Source: Camillea tinctor
Taxonomy: Eukaryota > Ascomycota > Sordariomycetes > Xylariales > Xylariaceae
Assembly (NCBI GenBank): GCA_022578605.1
Contig: MU394076.1
Location: 62,001 to 126,000 of the forward strand
Reading direction: 5' to 3'
Length of the DNA: 64,000 nt
Below, piece by piece: positions 1-13,255 of the stretch. A program made the position numbers and the translations under genes. The notes under the pieces were generated by a model, which was not told the DNA's origin, did not search any database, and saw only the letters and a list, made by a program, of their open reading frames with translations. The first letter of the stretch is position 1, and every line of letters begins with the position of its first letter.

Positions 1-1571
1 GGTCATCGTACCGCCCGCGCGGCGGCGGGTAGTCGTCGACCGGCCCACGGCGGGGCGGCGATCTGTAGCGACGGTCATCGTAGTACTCGCGACGCGGGCT
101 CCTATCGCGATAGTCCTCGCGGTAACCGCGAGGACTGTATCCGCGAGGAGGACCACGGCGCTCGTACGGCTCTCCCGGAATCCCATAGGGCCGGCGACCC
201 ATTGGAGAACGAGAACGGCCTCGATCCCGGGGCGGGAAATCAGGTTGCGTCTAGTACTCCGCGTTAGCAAAGGCGAAGAAAGATAGATCAGCAACGCATC
301 ATAGCTTACGTCGGCAACGCAGGTTACGCGCTGTCCCTTGAATTCGCGACTGTCGAGTTTTTCAACGGCAGTCTTCAGGTCGGCGGCAGTTTCGAACTCA
401 ACGAAGCTATAGAAACACATCAGCGCCAGGATCGCCGGGCAAACAAACAGCATGGGTAGTACAAACCCTCGACCGTTACCGTCACGACCGGTTTCCGAGT
501 AAACAACGTCGAGGCTCGACTGGCGAGCGAAGTCTTTGAGGTCCTAAAGCCAGAATCCATGTAAGTGGGAGTCCCAGGTGCGGCATGCATGCATGATATT
601 TTTGCGGACAAGGCCAAAACTATAGCTCCAGAGCAGAACCAGCAAAGGAGATCGGTCAAATAAATCCAGCCAACGGAGTAGCGTCCAACAGGGTAGTCCT
701 AAGGCACCTTGGCCAGCTCTCTAGACCTCACTTCCGGCGGTCGGGAGACTCGGGAGACGAGGAGCCAGGAGGGTTGAACGGTCGGTGTCCTGGCTGCTGG
801 CGAACAAAACATATGGCGCCAGACGTCCGGCTGTGCCAAGGAAGGGAAGAAATGATGATATTCAAAGCCAGAATCCGGGGAGCGACAACGGAAAAACGGG
901 AGTATAACAGACCTGCCAGCTGGTATCATTGGGAAGTCCAGTTATCTGCATGCGAAACGGAGTGCGACGAGGGCGCGGAGCACTGCGCTCGTGGCCACCA
1001 AAGCCTTCGCGGTGCCGGGAACCTCGAGCGAACTGCACGGTCAGGCGTGAGCCCATAAAGTCGGATCCATCTTATATCGCCAATATTAGCCAGGAAACAA
1101 GGGAAGGATTTCAGGAGGAAAGACGGTAGCCAGGAGCGGTCCAAGACGTACGGAAAGCTAGAGATGAGCACGGGAGGTTAGCCAAGAGTAAACAGAACCG
1201 ACAAGCGTGGAAATAAAGGTAATATTCCTACCTGGAACGACATCGCGCGCGTCCATAGCATCCTTGTATTCAATGAAGCCGAAGCCATTCATCAGCTTGA
1301 TCTCGGTAATTTCGCCGGTACCATGGGTCGCAAAGTGCGCTTCGACGTCAGCCTTGGTGACTAGAGAGGAGAGGAGAGACTGTCAGTATTCTCGTCACAA
1401 CGCGTGGGTGGAGGGAAGTAAGGATGATAGCTGGTAATGGCTGGCAATAGCTGGCAATAGCTACAACTCCAGATGATAGACTCAGCCATGAGCATCGATG
1501 ACGACCAACTTACCGCCCTTTGGCAAATTGCCCAGATACAATCGGGTGGCGGAAACCTCAGTAGCCGCCAT
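1..1571 (-). CDS. srp2: SR-type pre-mRNA splicing factor, Srp2-like (C-terminus beyond window)
   Basis: Two-RRM SR protein acting in the nucleus in pre-mRNA splicing. Exons joined by me on the minus strand: 1571-1514, 1360-1232, 1070-913, 543-467, 406-310 and 250 to beyond position 1. RRM1 starts MAATEVSATRLYLGNLPKGG (RNP2 = LYLGNL) and continues with GFGFIEYKD (RNP1). The linker is rich in Arg. RRM2 starts MQITGLPNDTSWQDLKDFAR and ends near VTCVAD. The last visible exon encodes a Ser/Arg/Tyr/Pro-rich tail with RSRS and RSP units, so it is the start of the RS domain. All phases close exactly. Two donors are weak but still GT (GTCTGT after exon 3, GTTTGT after exon 4). Intron 3 is long (369 nt) beside introns of 59-161 nt. 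Family assignment is from the RRM sequences; the tail is incomplete. Confidence 0.88.
1431..1460. repeat. Three imperfect copies of a 10-mer in intron 1 of the SR gene
   Basis: The units are ctggtaatgg, ctggcaatag and ctggcaatag, directly adjacent. They lie wholly inside the first intron of the SR-protein gene. No function is visible; slippage is the simplest origin. Confidence 0.7.
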
Positions 1572-3693
1572 GGTTGCCGTTGCCAGTAATATCTCGAGTG
1601 AATTTTTCGGATGAAGTGCTGGAAATAGAGAGTTGGAGCTCGGATTGTGGGAAGGCAACTGGATATTTCGAAAAGGTTAAGGCTGTCGCAAAAATGCGCC
1701 GAATTTCAAAGACGCAAATAAATACTCCACGAAGAAGAGATTTTTTTGATGATATTTAAGGTGAGGGAAATAAAATAAGAAAGAAGGCTGGAGGCCCAAA
1801 ATCAATTGGGCTGGAGGCGCAAGTGATGGTAGATAAAGTGCAGATGAGGGGGGAAGAGAAAGGTTTTGAAATGCGACGTGGGTGAATATGTAAGGTAAGT
1901 AATGGAGTGTGTAGAATAAGAGAGAGTTTTGGATGGGGGTGGTCGGAGCACAAGCCTGTTACTTGGGAGAGACAAGAGACAAGACCAGACGTTCACGCGA
2001 GAGAAACCATGCAAATTGATGTAAATGGACCGATGCAGTGCGCTGCAGTCACCCGTCAGCCGGACGATTTAAGGTGCAGAAGCGGAGTCTGGTGTTAGTC
2101 AAGGGGGAGGGGAGGGGTGTTTCGGTAAGGATATAGGGCAGTTTGGTAGCTAAAAGCTAGGTAGCTGGGTAGCTAAGCTGCTAAGTAACAAGGTAATAAT
2201 ACTTGACTTCAGGGCTTCTCCACTGTCACAATCACAAGAAAGTAGAGGGGGGGAAAAAAAAGAAAAATAGCTGGGAAGGATTGGTAAATTTTGTGGAGGA
2301 ATGGAGAGAAGAAGGTGGACTTGGCAGGTCACCGGAGCGGAGCTAGTACTCGCAGGTTTCCAAAATGAATTTGAACCAATCATATCCTCGAGATAGTGCT
2401 CCACCCTGCGATCAAGTACGTCTTAGGTACGTAACCTACCTTATCTAGGTACACTAGATAACTTGTCCTAACCAAACCTTATCAGACCATCACTCCAAGA
2501 ACTAGCTGAAACCTAGTAAAATAGCTGGGATCACTACTACATGCTAGTATCAATAAGTTTCTTGAATACGGGAACCTTAGCAGCTTAGAGAGAAGTCTCG
2601 GTCGGTGCCACAAAGTTTGACTATCTATAATAAAGCTTAAACAAAGTAAACAAGGTACTTCGTAAACAAGGCAGAATTAGATCTCTACCTAAGCTACTAA
2701 CCTACACCAGGTTAGGTACTGCATCGCCACTTACAGCTACACATCAGTTGTAAGGTTCGAATACATGTACATACATACATAACCTCCACTATTTTAATAC
2801 CTTACTACCTAACATATTTCCATGCAATGCATGTCGAGGACAAGACGACCTACAATTTGGGTAGAATGTATATGACGACACGGCTCTAGTATTAATAAAG
2901 TATTAATATCTACACTAGGGTTGTTCACGTATATACATAAGTAAGGCGTGCAGGTCTGAATCAGAATTGTCATATTTACCCTGTGTCGTATAAATCAATT
3001 ACATATAGCATGGTTAACAATACCTACCTATTAACCTACAAGGCAAGCATGTGCCACTACCTACTTACTACGTATTCATGTATGTCCGTATGTACTTACC
3101 CAGTCACACGTACACTAGATCTACGATAATCTGCAAGTATGTGGTGTATGCATGCAGCCTCAACCGGGCGGCGGGCGGGAAGGGCTCAGCTAAACTGACC
3201 TATCCTACTTTGCCTACCTAGCGAGAGCTGATCGCTACCTGCTTAAGCAATACTCAACACAATCTTTGCCTTGTTTCATGTTATTACAATATACACATTT
3301 GCTTTTTATTCTCTTCTCTTTTTTTCTCTCTCTTTGGCTTCATTCTCAACTATCAAGTGTCACTAGGGTCCAGGTCAGCCCTACCCTGCCCACTCCTGAC
3401 GGTCTTCATTTCCACTCTCACGGTATCTTCTCCGTGTTAAACCTGTATAATAACGCCACCTATGCAATTCTGAAGCACATACAGTATACACTTCGCCGTT
3501 CGTTTGATACGTCTTTCGTCTAGTTTATATCTAAGCAACAATACGTCTTGTGAGTACGTTCCAACGCCGATGCCGTGTCAGTCATAATCCATGTAATAGC
3601 CACAACGCCATTACCACCATCTGTCTCAATACCCTTGTTAAACACAAATAAGTTATGTACTTTGTAATCTCCTATCTCGTAGTCGAGTCATAA
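1572..3693. other. Intergenic: promoter side of the SR gene, 3' side of the sorting nexin gene
   Basis: About 2.1 kb with no supported gene. The first few hundred bases must hold the promoter and leader of the minus-strand SR gene. A purine tract at 2101-2117 has three G runs of 4-5. From about 2400 the DNA is AT-rich and full of ACCTA/TAGGT words and TACATACATA stretches. An open frame at 3266-3523 is hydrophobic low-complexity and resembles no family. Confidence 0.6.
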
Positions 3694-6600
3694 TTAGCCT
3701 TCTTCTGAGAAGATAATGTCGACCAGTTCGTCGATGATCGTAAATACTAAGTGCGAGCTGTCCCGTTGTTAGCATACTATCTACCAATACTATCATCCGC
3801 ACGTATATATAAGCAGAAGGGTTACTCACTTCAGCCTCGGATTATTGAGCGTGGCAAACATCCTTCGGCTAGCTGCCTGAGCATTAAGGCGCCCCACGAC
3901 GTTCCCAGCTAGGTCTGGCACCAGGGTAGCCAGCATCAGGCTTGCTTCCCTGCGAGTCTTGGCCTTTTCTGATGATGTTCTAGGCACTTTGTTCCTATTG
4001 AGCTGTCCGCCAGGCCACATAGTGTCCCTCAACAGCCCAATATACCTAAGTACAGCATCTTCTTGCACCAGCATTCTAAAATTGTCTCGCACTTTACGTT
4101 CGATGGTACCTCCTAGCATTTGATGCAATACCACCACCACAGCGCGGCCACGGAGCCAATTGTTGCCCTTGTTGAGTCCAAATACTTCCAGAAAGATGTC
4201 GCAAATGGGCTTTATAAAAGGTTCTAGTTCCTTGTTCTCAAAGGCGTTCAATTCCGCCTCGGCTTCTGCTGCAGTCACGGCATCTTCGTTCGTACCAAGA
4301 GGCACCGTGCTTATCTGGCTCGTCGCTGCTGCAATCAGGTTTTGCCCGGCCACGGACAACTGGTCCAAGACAGGAATATTTCCCAAGATATCTTCCATAC
4401 CATCAGTGACGGAGTCATATAAGCGCGTGATCATGTCTTTCCTATCCTCGCGGCTCACGAGATCTTCACCTTCGGTGATTACACTTTGAGAAAGAAAAGC
4501 TCGCAAGTCTCGACTGCGACACACATCCGGAAGAAGGAGAAGCTCTTGTAGGTATCGTTCAAGTGCTTCGCGGCGTTTACGAAGGAATTCGTTCTGGAAT
4601 TTCATCACCATCCTCCGTCGTGGAAAATCGAGATTCCGTACAGATGGATACCTATGCCGCAACCTCTGATGAAGTTCCAAAAACTCACTGTAGCGTCGCG
4701 TTACGATCCACGCCGCTGCAGGCATCTTTTCTCCAGCATTTCTCTGAACCTCAACAACGTACAGGGCAAACTCTTTGCCATCTTCTTCTCGACCCACTTG
4801 TATGGATTTGATCCTGATCGAAGCACGTCCGTAAAGACTGTTGTCACTTTCTTGAATCACATATTGTTGCCTTTGTAACTCTTTTCGTCGGAGTTCTCTC
4901 TGTAGACTGGCCTTCGACTTGCGCAAAATGCGAAGTTCCGCCGTGTTGTTAGTGAGTTCAGCTTTCTTCGTCAAAGATTCTATAACCGCATCTTGGGCCA
5001 CAAGTCGGTCAATGTGACTTGTCAGTTCAGTTATAGCCTCTGCAAGTCCCAAGTCTCCGGGTGCAGCTTGATGGACTTCGTCTTCAGGATTTCCTTGCTG
5101 ATCCTCATCCTGGTCTTCCTGTTCATCGGAAAGAAATTTGTCCTCGTCTCCGAAGAGGTCATCATCCATGAAAACGCCAATCCGAGAAGCTGCACTAACA
5201 AGTCCAAGTGAAGCTAGACTCGGCCTCTCAGTTTCTTTGCCGGCTTGAATCGAACGCGAGAGGTCAAGCGAGTCTCTGGTTGACTCGTTATCCTGGCCGG
5301 AGAAAAGGCTAGACGCGCCGTCTTCGTTACCAAATAGCGAATCTCGAAGATCCTCTGCTGTCTGGGGACGTTCATCCTCCATAATATCGTTGAGAGCAGC
5401 CTCCATTGCCTGGACGACCTGAGTATCCGGCACTGTCCTTATGGGTTCTTGATCAAGACTCTGTACCGAATCCGCCATGGGATCATTATCTAAATCATCG
5501 TCGTCAAATAGCGGCGAAGTTGCATTTTCATCCAACGATCTTTGGTGCTCTGGGCTATAACTGCCATTAACAGCCATCGTCTTCAGATCGGTTGCGGATA
5601 GCCCCCGCCGGACCGGGCCGCTAGCCGGATTTAATCTTGGATTGAGTCGTGCGACAGAGGTAGGTTTTGGCATGAATGATGTTGAAGCTCTTTGTAGTTG
5701 CGGGTGTGTCGATGGACCGGCCTGGGTTGGCGAAGGTTGGAGTAGGGATTTTGATGATGCCTCCTCAGATGCCAGTGCTTTATAAAACAAGTCGGACTTT
5801 TTGAATGCCTGTAGGTATTTAGATTGCATAGATTCGAGAACAACACTCTGGGCTTTCAACACAGCCCGTCGTGCTTTGTGGTACTGGGTAGGGGTGGCGT
5901 TTTTCCCAGCGTCAAGGAACTCACGAATTATTTGCCGCGTCCCAGCTGGCACTCTGAGCTCGGGTCGCGACAAGTACGCTTGGTCGATTTGGGCGAGGTC
6001 CATACGATCTGATTCTGTCCAGGGACTTAATGATGATGACGAGGACGAGTGTTCATCCTCAGCCGCATCATCTTCCAACGGGTTCCGAAAACCATCCACA
6101 ACCAACCAGAATTGCACAAGGGACATGAGATTTTGCCGATCCATATACTCCATGAAGTACGAAAGGCCAGAGGTGTCGCGTAGGATGTCAACGAGTGACG
6201 CGTGCTCTAGCCGCGAGAATCCAGATGTTTGTACAGGGTGGCTCGGGATTGGCATATTCCGTCTGTCGCCGCCAGCAGCTAACTGATATACCCTCTGATC
6301 TAGAAGCCGTTTACCCATCTCGAGCCGGCGCATGTATACCAGATCCTGCCCTTCCTTCTGAGAATCTTTCTTCAGCTGACTAGCAACCTCGCTCCTGAAC
6401 CGCCGCGCGTCAGAAAGATTGTTCAGCTTGCGAATAGTGCGAATAAACTTTTCAAATTTCCGCTCGCCATCGCCTGGGACAAGTCGTGGGAATGCAACAG
6501 GCTTAGAGCTTTTGGGCGCTGGTGAGGCATGGGCATCTAAGGCGGCACGCAGTTTACGAACGGTAGAGCGGTCCTGTAACATACTGCGCCCGTAGTTCTC

Positions 6601-7449
6601 CATCAGTTGATTCCACGTATCGGGTTCCGCCAAAAGTTGTATCACGGGAGACAGGACAGCACACGCAACGATCTCACGAACGAGACTGAACACAGCCCGA
6701 CTATCTAGTAGATTAGGAGGAAGGACTTTAGGGAGGATGTTGGCTATCATGTGTCGTAGGTGGTCTTGCTGGACCAGCTTCGTATCCGAATAGGCCAACG
6801 AGGCGGCTGGGTGTAGTTTTCCATCTCTATATTTGGCAGCAATAGCCAGGTCGAGTTCTTCTGATTCCGTGACATCGCGGTTGAGCTTGCGACCCCGCAC
6901 AGCCCTCTCAGCTTCGTCAAAGTCCCGAAAGTGCGCTGTCAAGACGGGTACGATGCTGCTTATAACCACCTCAACCAGATCTATCTCAAACAAACGGTCG
7001 CGGATCCGAAGGATTACATGGCGTATGACTCTATCCACCTCGTTCGCAAAGACCGGGTTCTTGCTGATATTCGAGTACCACGACTTAATAAAGTCCCGCT
7101 CGATTAGTTCGAGGAGATCATCCAAGGCGCTGGAAACCCTTGGGGAGTCGGCATAGATGGGATCTTGAACGTAGGTTTGTCGGGCTTGGAGGGCGGCGAT
7201 CTCTTTGCGCCAATTGCTAGCGGCGGCGAAGGTGACGGCATTGGGCCGCGAAGTCCTGTTTCTTTGGCTATATACCGAACCCCTCGATGTCAGAAGTATG
7301 AGAATGACACAGGCGACAACCGTGAGCACAACGCCGCAGACGAAGGCGTACGCAGCCCATCGTAGGACCGGGAACCAGCTGACAGTGTAGCCCCAGGCAA
7401 CGAAACAAACTGCGCCGGCGATAAGGACATCTCTCCCCTTAAGGGCCAT
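3694..7449 (-). CDS. mdm1: Mdm1/SNX13-family sorting nexin (TM-PXA-RGS-PX-nexin C)
   Basis: ER-anchored tether of the Mdm1/SNX13/SNX14/SNX25 family, which bridges ER to vacuole or lipid droplets. Exons: 7449-3830 and 3757-3694, 1227 aa. Start is the first ATG in frame (MALKGRDVLIAG). Two hydrophobic segments lie at about residues 5-55. They are followed by a PXA domain (about 90-300), an RGS-like domain (about 410-560), a long acidic and Ser-rich linker, a coiled-coil segment, and a PX domain (about 835-960) with the RRYSEF phosphoinositide-binding motif and PRRR. A nexin C domain ends the protein. The frame reads to a TGA at 3826, but this stop lies across a GTGAGT donor. Splicing to the acceptor at 3758/3759, with a GCTAAC branch site, adds a tail ending in SHLVFTIIDELVDIIFSEEG, which fits the conserved end of the nexin C domain. 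Confidence 0.9.
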
Positions 7450-8649
7450 AATCCGGTTCAAGTGGTCGAATCCGTCGCGTCATGTTTTGTTGGTAGAGGG
7501 AGGGGTTGGTTCGTTTGGAATGAAAGGATGAAGGTGACACTTTTGAAAGTCACTTTGGAAAGCCAGGGCCAAGACAAAGTACACTAAATGGTGTAAGTGT
7601 ACGTACTGTACATACAAAGTTTAGTTAGTGACTTTAGTACGTATAGAACAGATTGATAAACTAAAAACCCCTGCACAATCTCATCAGTCACCAATACTGT
7701 AGCATTATACTCTAAACACTACCTACCTAACCTGGTAGGTAACATACACTACTATGTACATCTTGAGTCAGTAGTATTCGTATTCTATTTCTCAGTTACT
7801 GCATGTGCATATATTACTTTTGAATATTCCATTGACATGTCAGTTTCTTAAAAATACCTAGTCATGCATCGTAATATTTACTTTGCTTTATTTATTTGTT
7901 ATTCGTATGTTGCATAGTTCTTCTCTAATATGTTTGGTCCAAACCTCAACTCTACACATACTACTAAATCAGTTCTGACAGGCTGATGCTGCATAACCTA
8001 AGTTGGGCCTCAGCCATACGCAGTTCATCTACCGACATCACATCACAAACTAGATGGATAAACATGTAAGTAGCGTATGTAGTGTACAAGTGATTCGCAG
8101 CTGTCCGCTGCAACATGGTCGTCTTATGGGGCTGCATCGGACCATGATATGTCGTCCCCGGAAGATCGGTGGATGCTCTGATGCCCTGATGCCCAATCTT
8201 ATTGATGTTAACAAATCGTCTGCGTTGTAAACAACGTATGACTTCATAAGCGAGGGATATGTCCTAGTGTAGTAGGGACAAGCCGAGCCGAAACGTTGTG
8301 CATACGTGCATCGATTTTCTGCTTCACTCGCTCAACCCCCCCCCCCCCTCTCCCCCCTTCCCACCAGTGCCTCGCTTCACGCCTTAGTTATCCGTGCTCA
8401 TGTCACTTAATCCCGTTCGATGGACATGCACGCAACTCGGAGCTAGGACCGACCAGACCGAGATTGTTTTTTCTACGAGCGAACCACTTGAAAAACAACA
8501 GGTCCTCTCGATACTTTGGATACCATCGGCGCCAGAGGTAGTGCGCATCCCCCCCTTGAATAAGTAAGAAGTAGGTATACATGTCACAATGCTAAACGCA
8601 ACCAGGTCTAGACGACTTACACGCAAACATTTTTGAAACATCTCACCGT
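7450..8649. other. Intergenic between mdm1 promoter and trm8 3' end
   Basis: About 1.2 kb holding the mdm1 promoter and the trm8 3' flank, both on the minus strand. It is AT-rich with TAGGTA-type words (for example 7717-7742). A run of 13 C lies at 8336-8348, followed by a second C6 at 8352-8357. No gene is supported. Confidence 0.6.
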
Positions 8650-9598
<949 letters not shown>

Positions 9599-10487
9599 TA
9601 TTGATCTTAAGTTTTCTTTTTTTTCTTTCTGTGTGAAAATTATAGACGATCTTAAAAGCAATAAGTTTTAAAACTAGAGGAGGAGAGGGGGAGACTATAT
9701 TTATTCTTTCTTAGCGTGGCGTAGGCTTGGTGTTGATCTATTAGGCGGGTTGTTGCATAATGCGACTTCTTCCCCCGACAATGCGATCAAGAAAGAAAAA
9801 AGAAAAAAAAAAAGAAAAAAAAAAAGTTCCAAACTCGAAAGCTCAGTGCAGACCCAGAGATTGGTGGGGTCATGGGGTCTCGATAAGTTAGCGCCCCAGA
9901 TAAGGTAAGTGAACGTATCTGACCGTATCCATGTCAACTCAGGTGCTGGGGGTGGTTTTTTGACTTTTTGGGGGGTGCCAGGCGAGCGGTGGGCAGGCGG
10001 GGTGGCAGCTGGCAGGGATCACCCTCGGGCTCCAGGACCCTTTGTTTCCGGGGCAACTACATCTTGTTGATCGGGGATTTTTGGAGACACAAGTAGGCTA
10101 GGCCTAGAAATCAACCAAGTAAACGCTCCCCTATTATTGTCATGAACTCGCTACGGTTTACGTTTACAAAGCACTTCCCAATGATACATTTATGAACCGC
10201 CAGGACGCGTCTTGTTTTCCTTCCCACTCCCAGCAAGGCAAAAAGCTTCTCTTCGTTTTCATCGGCTTGACGATGGGAGCCCACCCTTCGTAGTGGTCAT
10301 GTCATCATAGCTTCAATTCTCATGACACACCTTTTATTTTAGCAGTCAGTAATATTCGGCACAGGCATAAACCCATACTTCCCACCCCCCATTACAATTA
10401 CATACATTTTGCCCATTCATCCATTGTTAGACCGAGCATTTCTTGTTTCATAGCCATTTTCCTCACTCCATCCCTGGCATTCTCTCA
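9599..10487. promoter_or_regulatory. Divergent intergenic region trm8 / formin-like gene
   Basis: Both flanking genes read outward, so their promoters must lie here. Visible features are an A-rich tract at about 9791-9826, a G-rich stretch around 9950-10010 and a pyrimidine-rich leader just before 10488. I cannot point to a specific TATA box or factor site. Confidence 0.5.
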
Positions 10488-13255
10488 ATGCATGCCTTCA
10501 AAGAGATGGCTTCCATTGAGAACCATGCCACTACTGCAAACCCCCCTCCCTCGCCCACCAAATCGTTCCATGAACGTACCCGGTCCAACAATGTATTGAA
10601 GTCTTTTATGCAACGACGCAATACTGCGGGTGCCGATTTCCAGGCTCCCGAGCCACTGGTGATCTCAGTCTCCCGTCCCGAGTCGATGATCCAGGACGGA
10701 CTGGTCATGGCCCATCCGAACGCGTCTCGTCCGACCGCTCTGGGCGAGATCCAGCAGAACCAGGTCGGCGGTGCACCTCGATCCCCCACCAAGGAGTCGG
10801 AGAGACTACCCACCGTGAGATCGCCGAGAAAGAACATCTTCAATACGGTTGTGCCTAAGTCGCCGACTAAGAACTCGTGCAAGCTGGGTGGGGATCCGGA
10901 CAGCCTTTCACCGGTGAAACCGAAGAAGACCAAATCGGCTACAAATCTTGTGGGCTTGCTGAGCCGGCCCAAGAGTGCAAAGAGCATGCCGAAGTTGTTT
11001 GGAGATGACGATGTTCAGTCTAAGAAGGACAAGGAGAACCAGACACCACTCGAGCCACCTCCTCGCATGCCAATCTACGCCCAATTCTCTAGCGGGGCAT
11101 TGGAGCGGCAAAAAGCTTTGAACGCACTGACCGGTAACGACGGCAACGACGATGTTTTCGGGAGGATTTACACAAACTCTTCCAACAATGTACCTAGCAA
11201 CAATCACAACCACAAACCCAAGATACGACCGAAGTCCTACCACGCCTCATCTTCCACATTCCAAGAGCTCAAGCAATCCTCCACCGACTCCAACCACAGC
11301 TCCGACAGTTCTAAGAGCTCGCCGTCCAAGCTCGTGACGCGGGGTCTCAAGGTATTCTCAAGCGGGGGCAGCTCCAAGAACAAGCCGCCCGTGACGCCCG
11401 ACATGTCCGAGTTCGTCGTGGACCCGAAAGACATCGACAAGCACCTCGAGGCCATGCTCGACCGGCGGAACATCCCCGAGCACCAGCGGTACAAGATGCG
11501 GAACCTGGCCGACACCATCAAGATGGAGTTCATACGGCAGGACTGGGCCGAGAGTCGCGGCATCACCAGCCTGCGACCCGACAGTCACGGCAGCGACTCG
11601 AGCCTGTTCGCTCGCTCGGCGGAACAGCAACAGCAACAGCAACAGCAAGAGGACAAGAACAAGGATAAGGATAAGGATGTAGATAACGAGAAGGACAAAG
11701 ACAAGGACAAGGACAGCAAGGTCAAGCGAAGCAGAGGACGCACCTTTACTCTCTCGCGGAATAGTGCAAAGAAATCGGACTCGCGCTCCCCCAAGAAGCA
11801 GAAAGGGGAGGGCAGCATCGGGCGGCACTTCCGAAGCCGATCCACAGACAGCGTGGTGAGCGAGCGGCCCATCTCAGCCGGGTCGGGCTCCGGGTCTGGT
11901 ATTCTGTCCAAGATGAAGCTACAGCAGGGCCCCGTTGACTACGTGAGCTACCTCCGCAAGGTTCAGAAGCCGGAACTCGTAGAGGTTGGCAAATTGCACA
12001 AACTACGATTGCTTCTGCGGAATGAGACGGTGGCTTGGACCGAGGAGTTCATCCGCCAGGGAGGCATGCAAGAGATTGTAGGGCTGCTGCATCGCATTAT
12101 GGATGTCGAGTGGAGGTAAGTTTACTACTATCATCTCCCCCCTCCCCTCCCCGTCCCTCCCCAGGGATGATCACTCACATACGGGCTCTATTTCTGACTT
12201 TTTTCTTTCTTCCTCCCTTCCCTCACAACAGAGAGGAGCACGAGGATGCCCTCTTACACGAAAACCTGCTCTGCCTCAAGGCGCTATGCACGACTGCTCT
12301 AGCGCTGCAGTATCTACATTCGATCCAGGCGACCCTATTCCCGGCGCTTCTGCACATGGTCTTCGACCCCGAGAAGAAAGGGCCGAGCGAATTCACAACC
12401 CGCAACATCATCACCTCGGTGCTGTTCACCTACATCCAGTCCGCCTCGCCGCAGGACCGCCCCGTCCGCGCCCGGACGATACTCAACCACCTGCGCGATC
12501 CCGAGCCCGATGAGACCAAGCGCCCGCTGGACTTCGTCATGGGCATGCGTCGGGAGCGCCCCTACCGCGTGTGGTGCAAGGAGGCCACCAGCGTCACCAA
12601 GGAAGTATTCTGGATCTTCCTGCACCACCTCAACGTCGTCCACCTGCCGCAGAACACCAGCAGCAACCAGCAGCCCAAGGAAGGAGCCGGGTCTTCGGAC
12701 TCATCGTCCACTAACCCTACCGCCCCCGCCCCCGCCGACAGCCTATCCTACATGCAAGCGCACTTCCCGCAGGAGCGCCCGCCGGTCCCGGCCGCCCCCT
12801 ACGTCGGCGGCGTAGAGTGGGACGCGACCAACTACCTGGCCTCGCACCTGGACCTGCTGAACGCGATCCTGGCGTGCACGCCCACGGCGGAGGAGCGCAA
12901 CGCGCTGCGGGGGCTGATGCGCATCTCGGGGTGGGAGCGCTGCATGGGCGGCAGCCTGCGTCTGTGCAAGGAGAAGTTCTACCCGTGCGTGCACGACGGC
13001 CTGCGCACCTGGGTCGCCGCCGCCGTCGAGGACGGCTGGGACGCGCGGGACGTGCGGTACGGGCCGCCGCCCGAGCCCCGGAGCCCGGCCAAGCGTCCGG
13101 CCAACGGCGGTGGCGGAGGCGCCGCCAACAACAAGATCAAGCCCAAGGACGAGCAGCCCGCGCCGCGGATCGAGATCCCCAAGCTCGACTTCGGGCTACC
13201 CAACAGCCCCGCCAGCCCGGCTATCCGGGCGAGCTGCGATAATTGGTTATCGTAG
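10488..13255 (+). CDS. Formin-like GBD/FH3 protein lacking FH1 and FH2
   Basis: Exons: 10488-12115 and 12232-13255, 883 aa; the junction AG|A restores VEWREEHEDALLHENLLCLKAL. Start is the first in-frame ATG (MHAFKEMASIEN); the next ATG at 10506 is also possible. Residues 1-300 are disordered, Ser/Pro-rich, with SPTK/SPRK phosphosite-like units. From about residue 305 (SEFVVDPKDIDKHLEAMLD) comes a formin GTPase-binding domain, interrupted by a poly-Gln run (about 379-388) and a Lys/Asp repeat. The FH3 armadillo region then runs to about 810 (KLHKLRLLLRNETVAWTEEF, then SGWERCMGGSLRLCKEKFY). The end is Gly/Pro-rich. No FH1 proline tracts or FH2 actin-nucleation domain follow within 6 kb. Inference: it binds Rho-type GTPase but cannot nucleate actin itself. 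Confidence 0.82.

Noticed and set aside
3266..3523. 85-codon hydrophobic frame in the first intergenic region
   Set aside because: Composition follows a T-rich tract; no family and no neighbouring exon.
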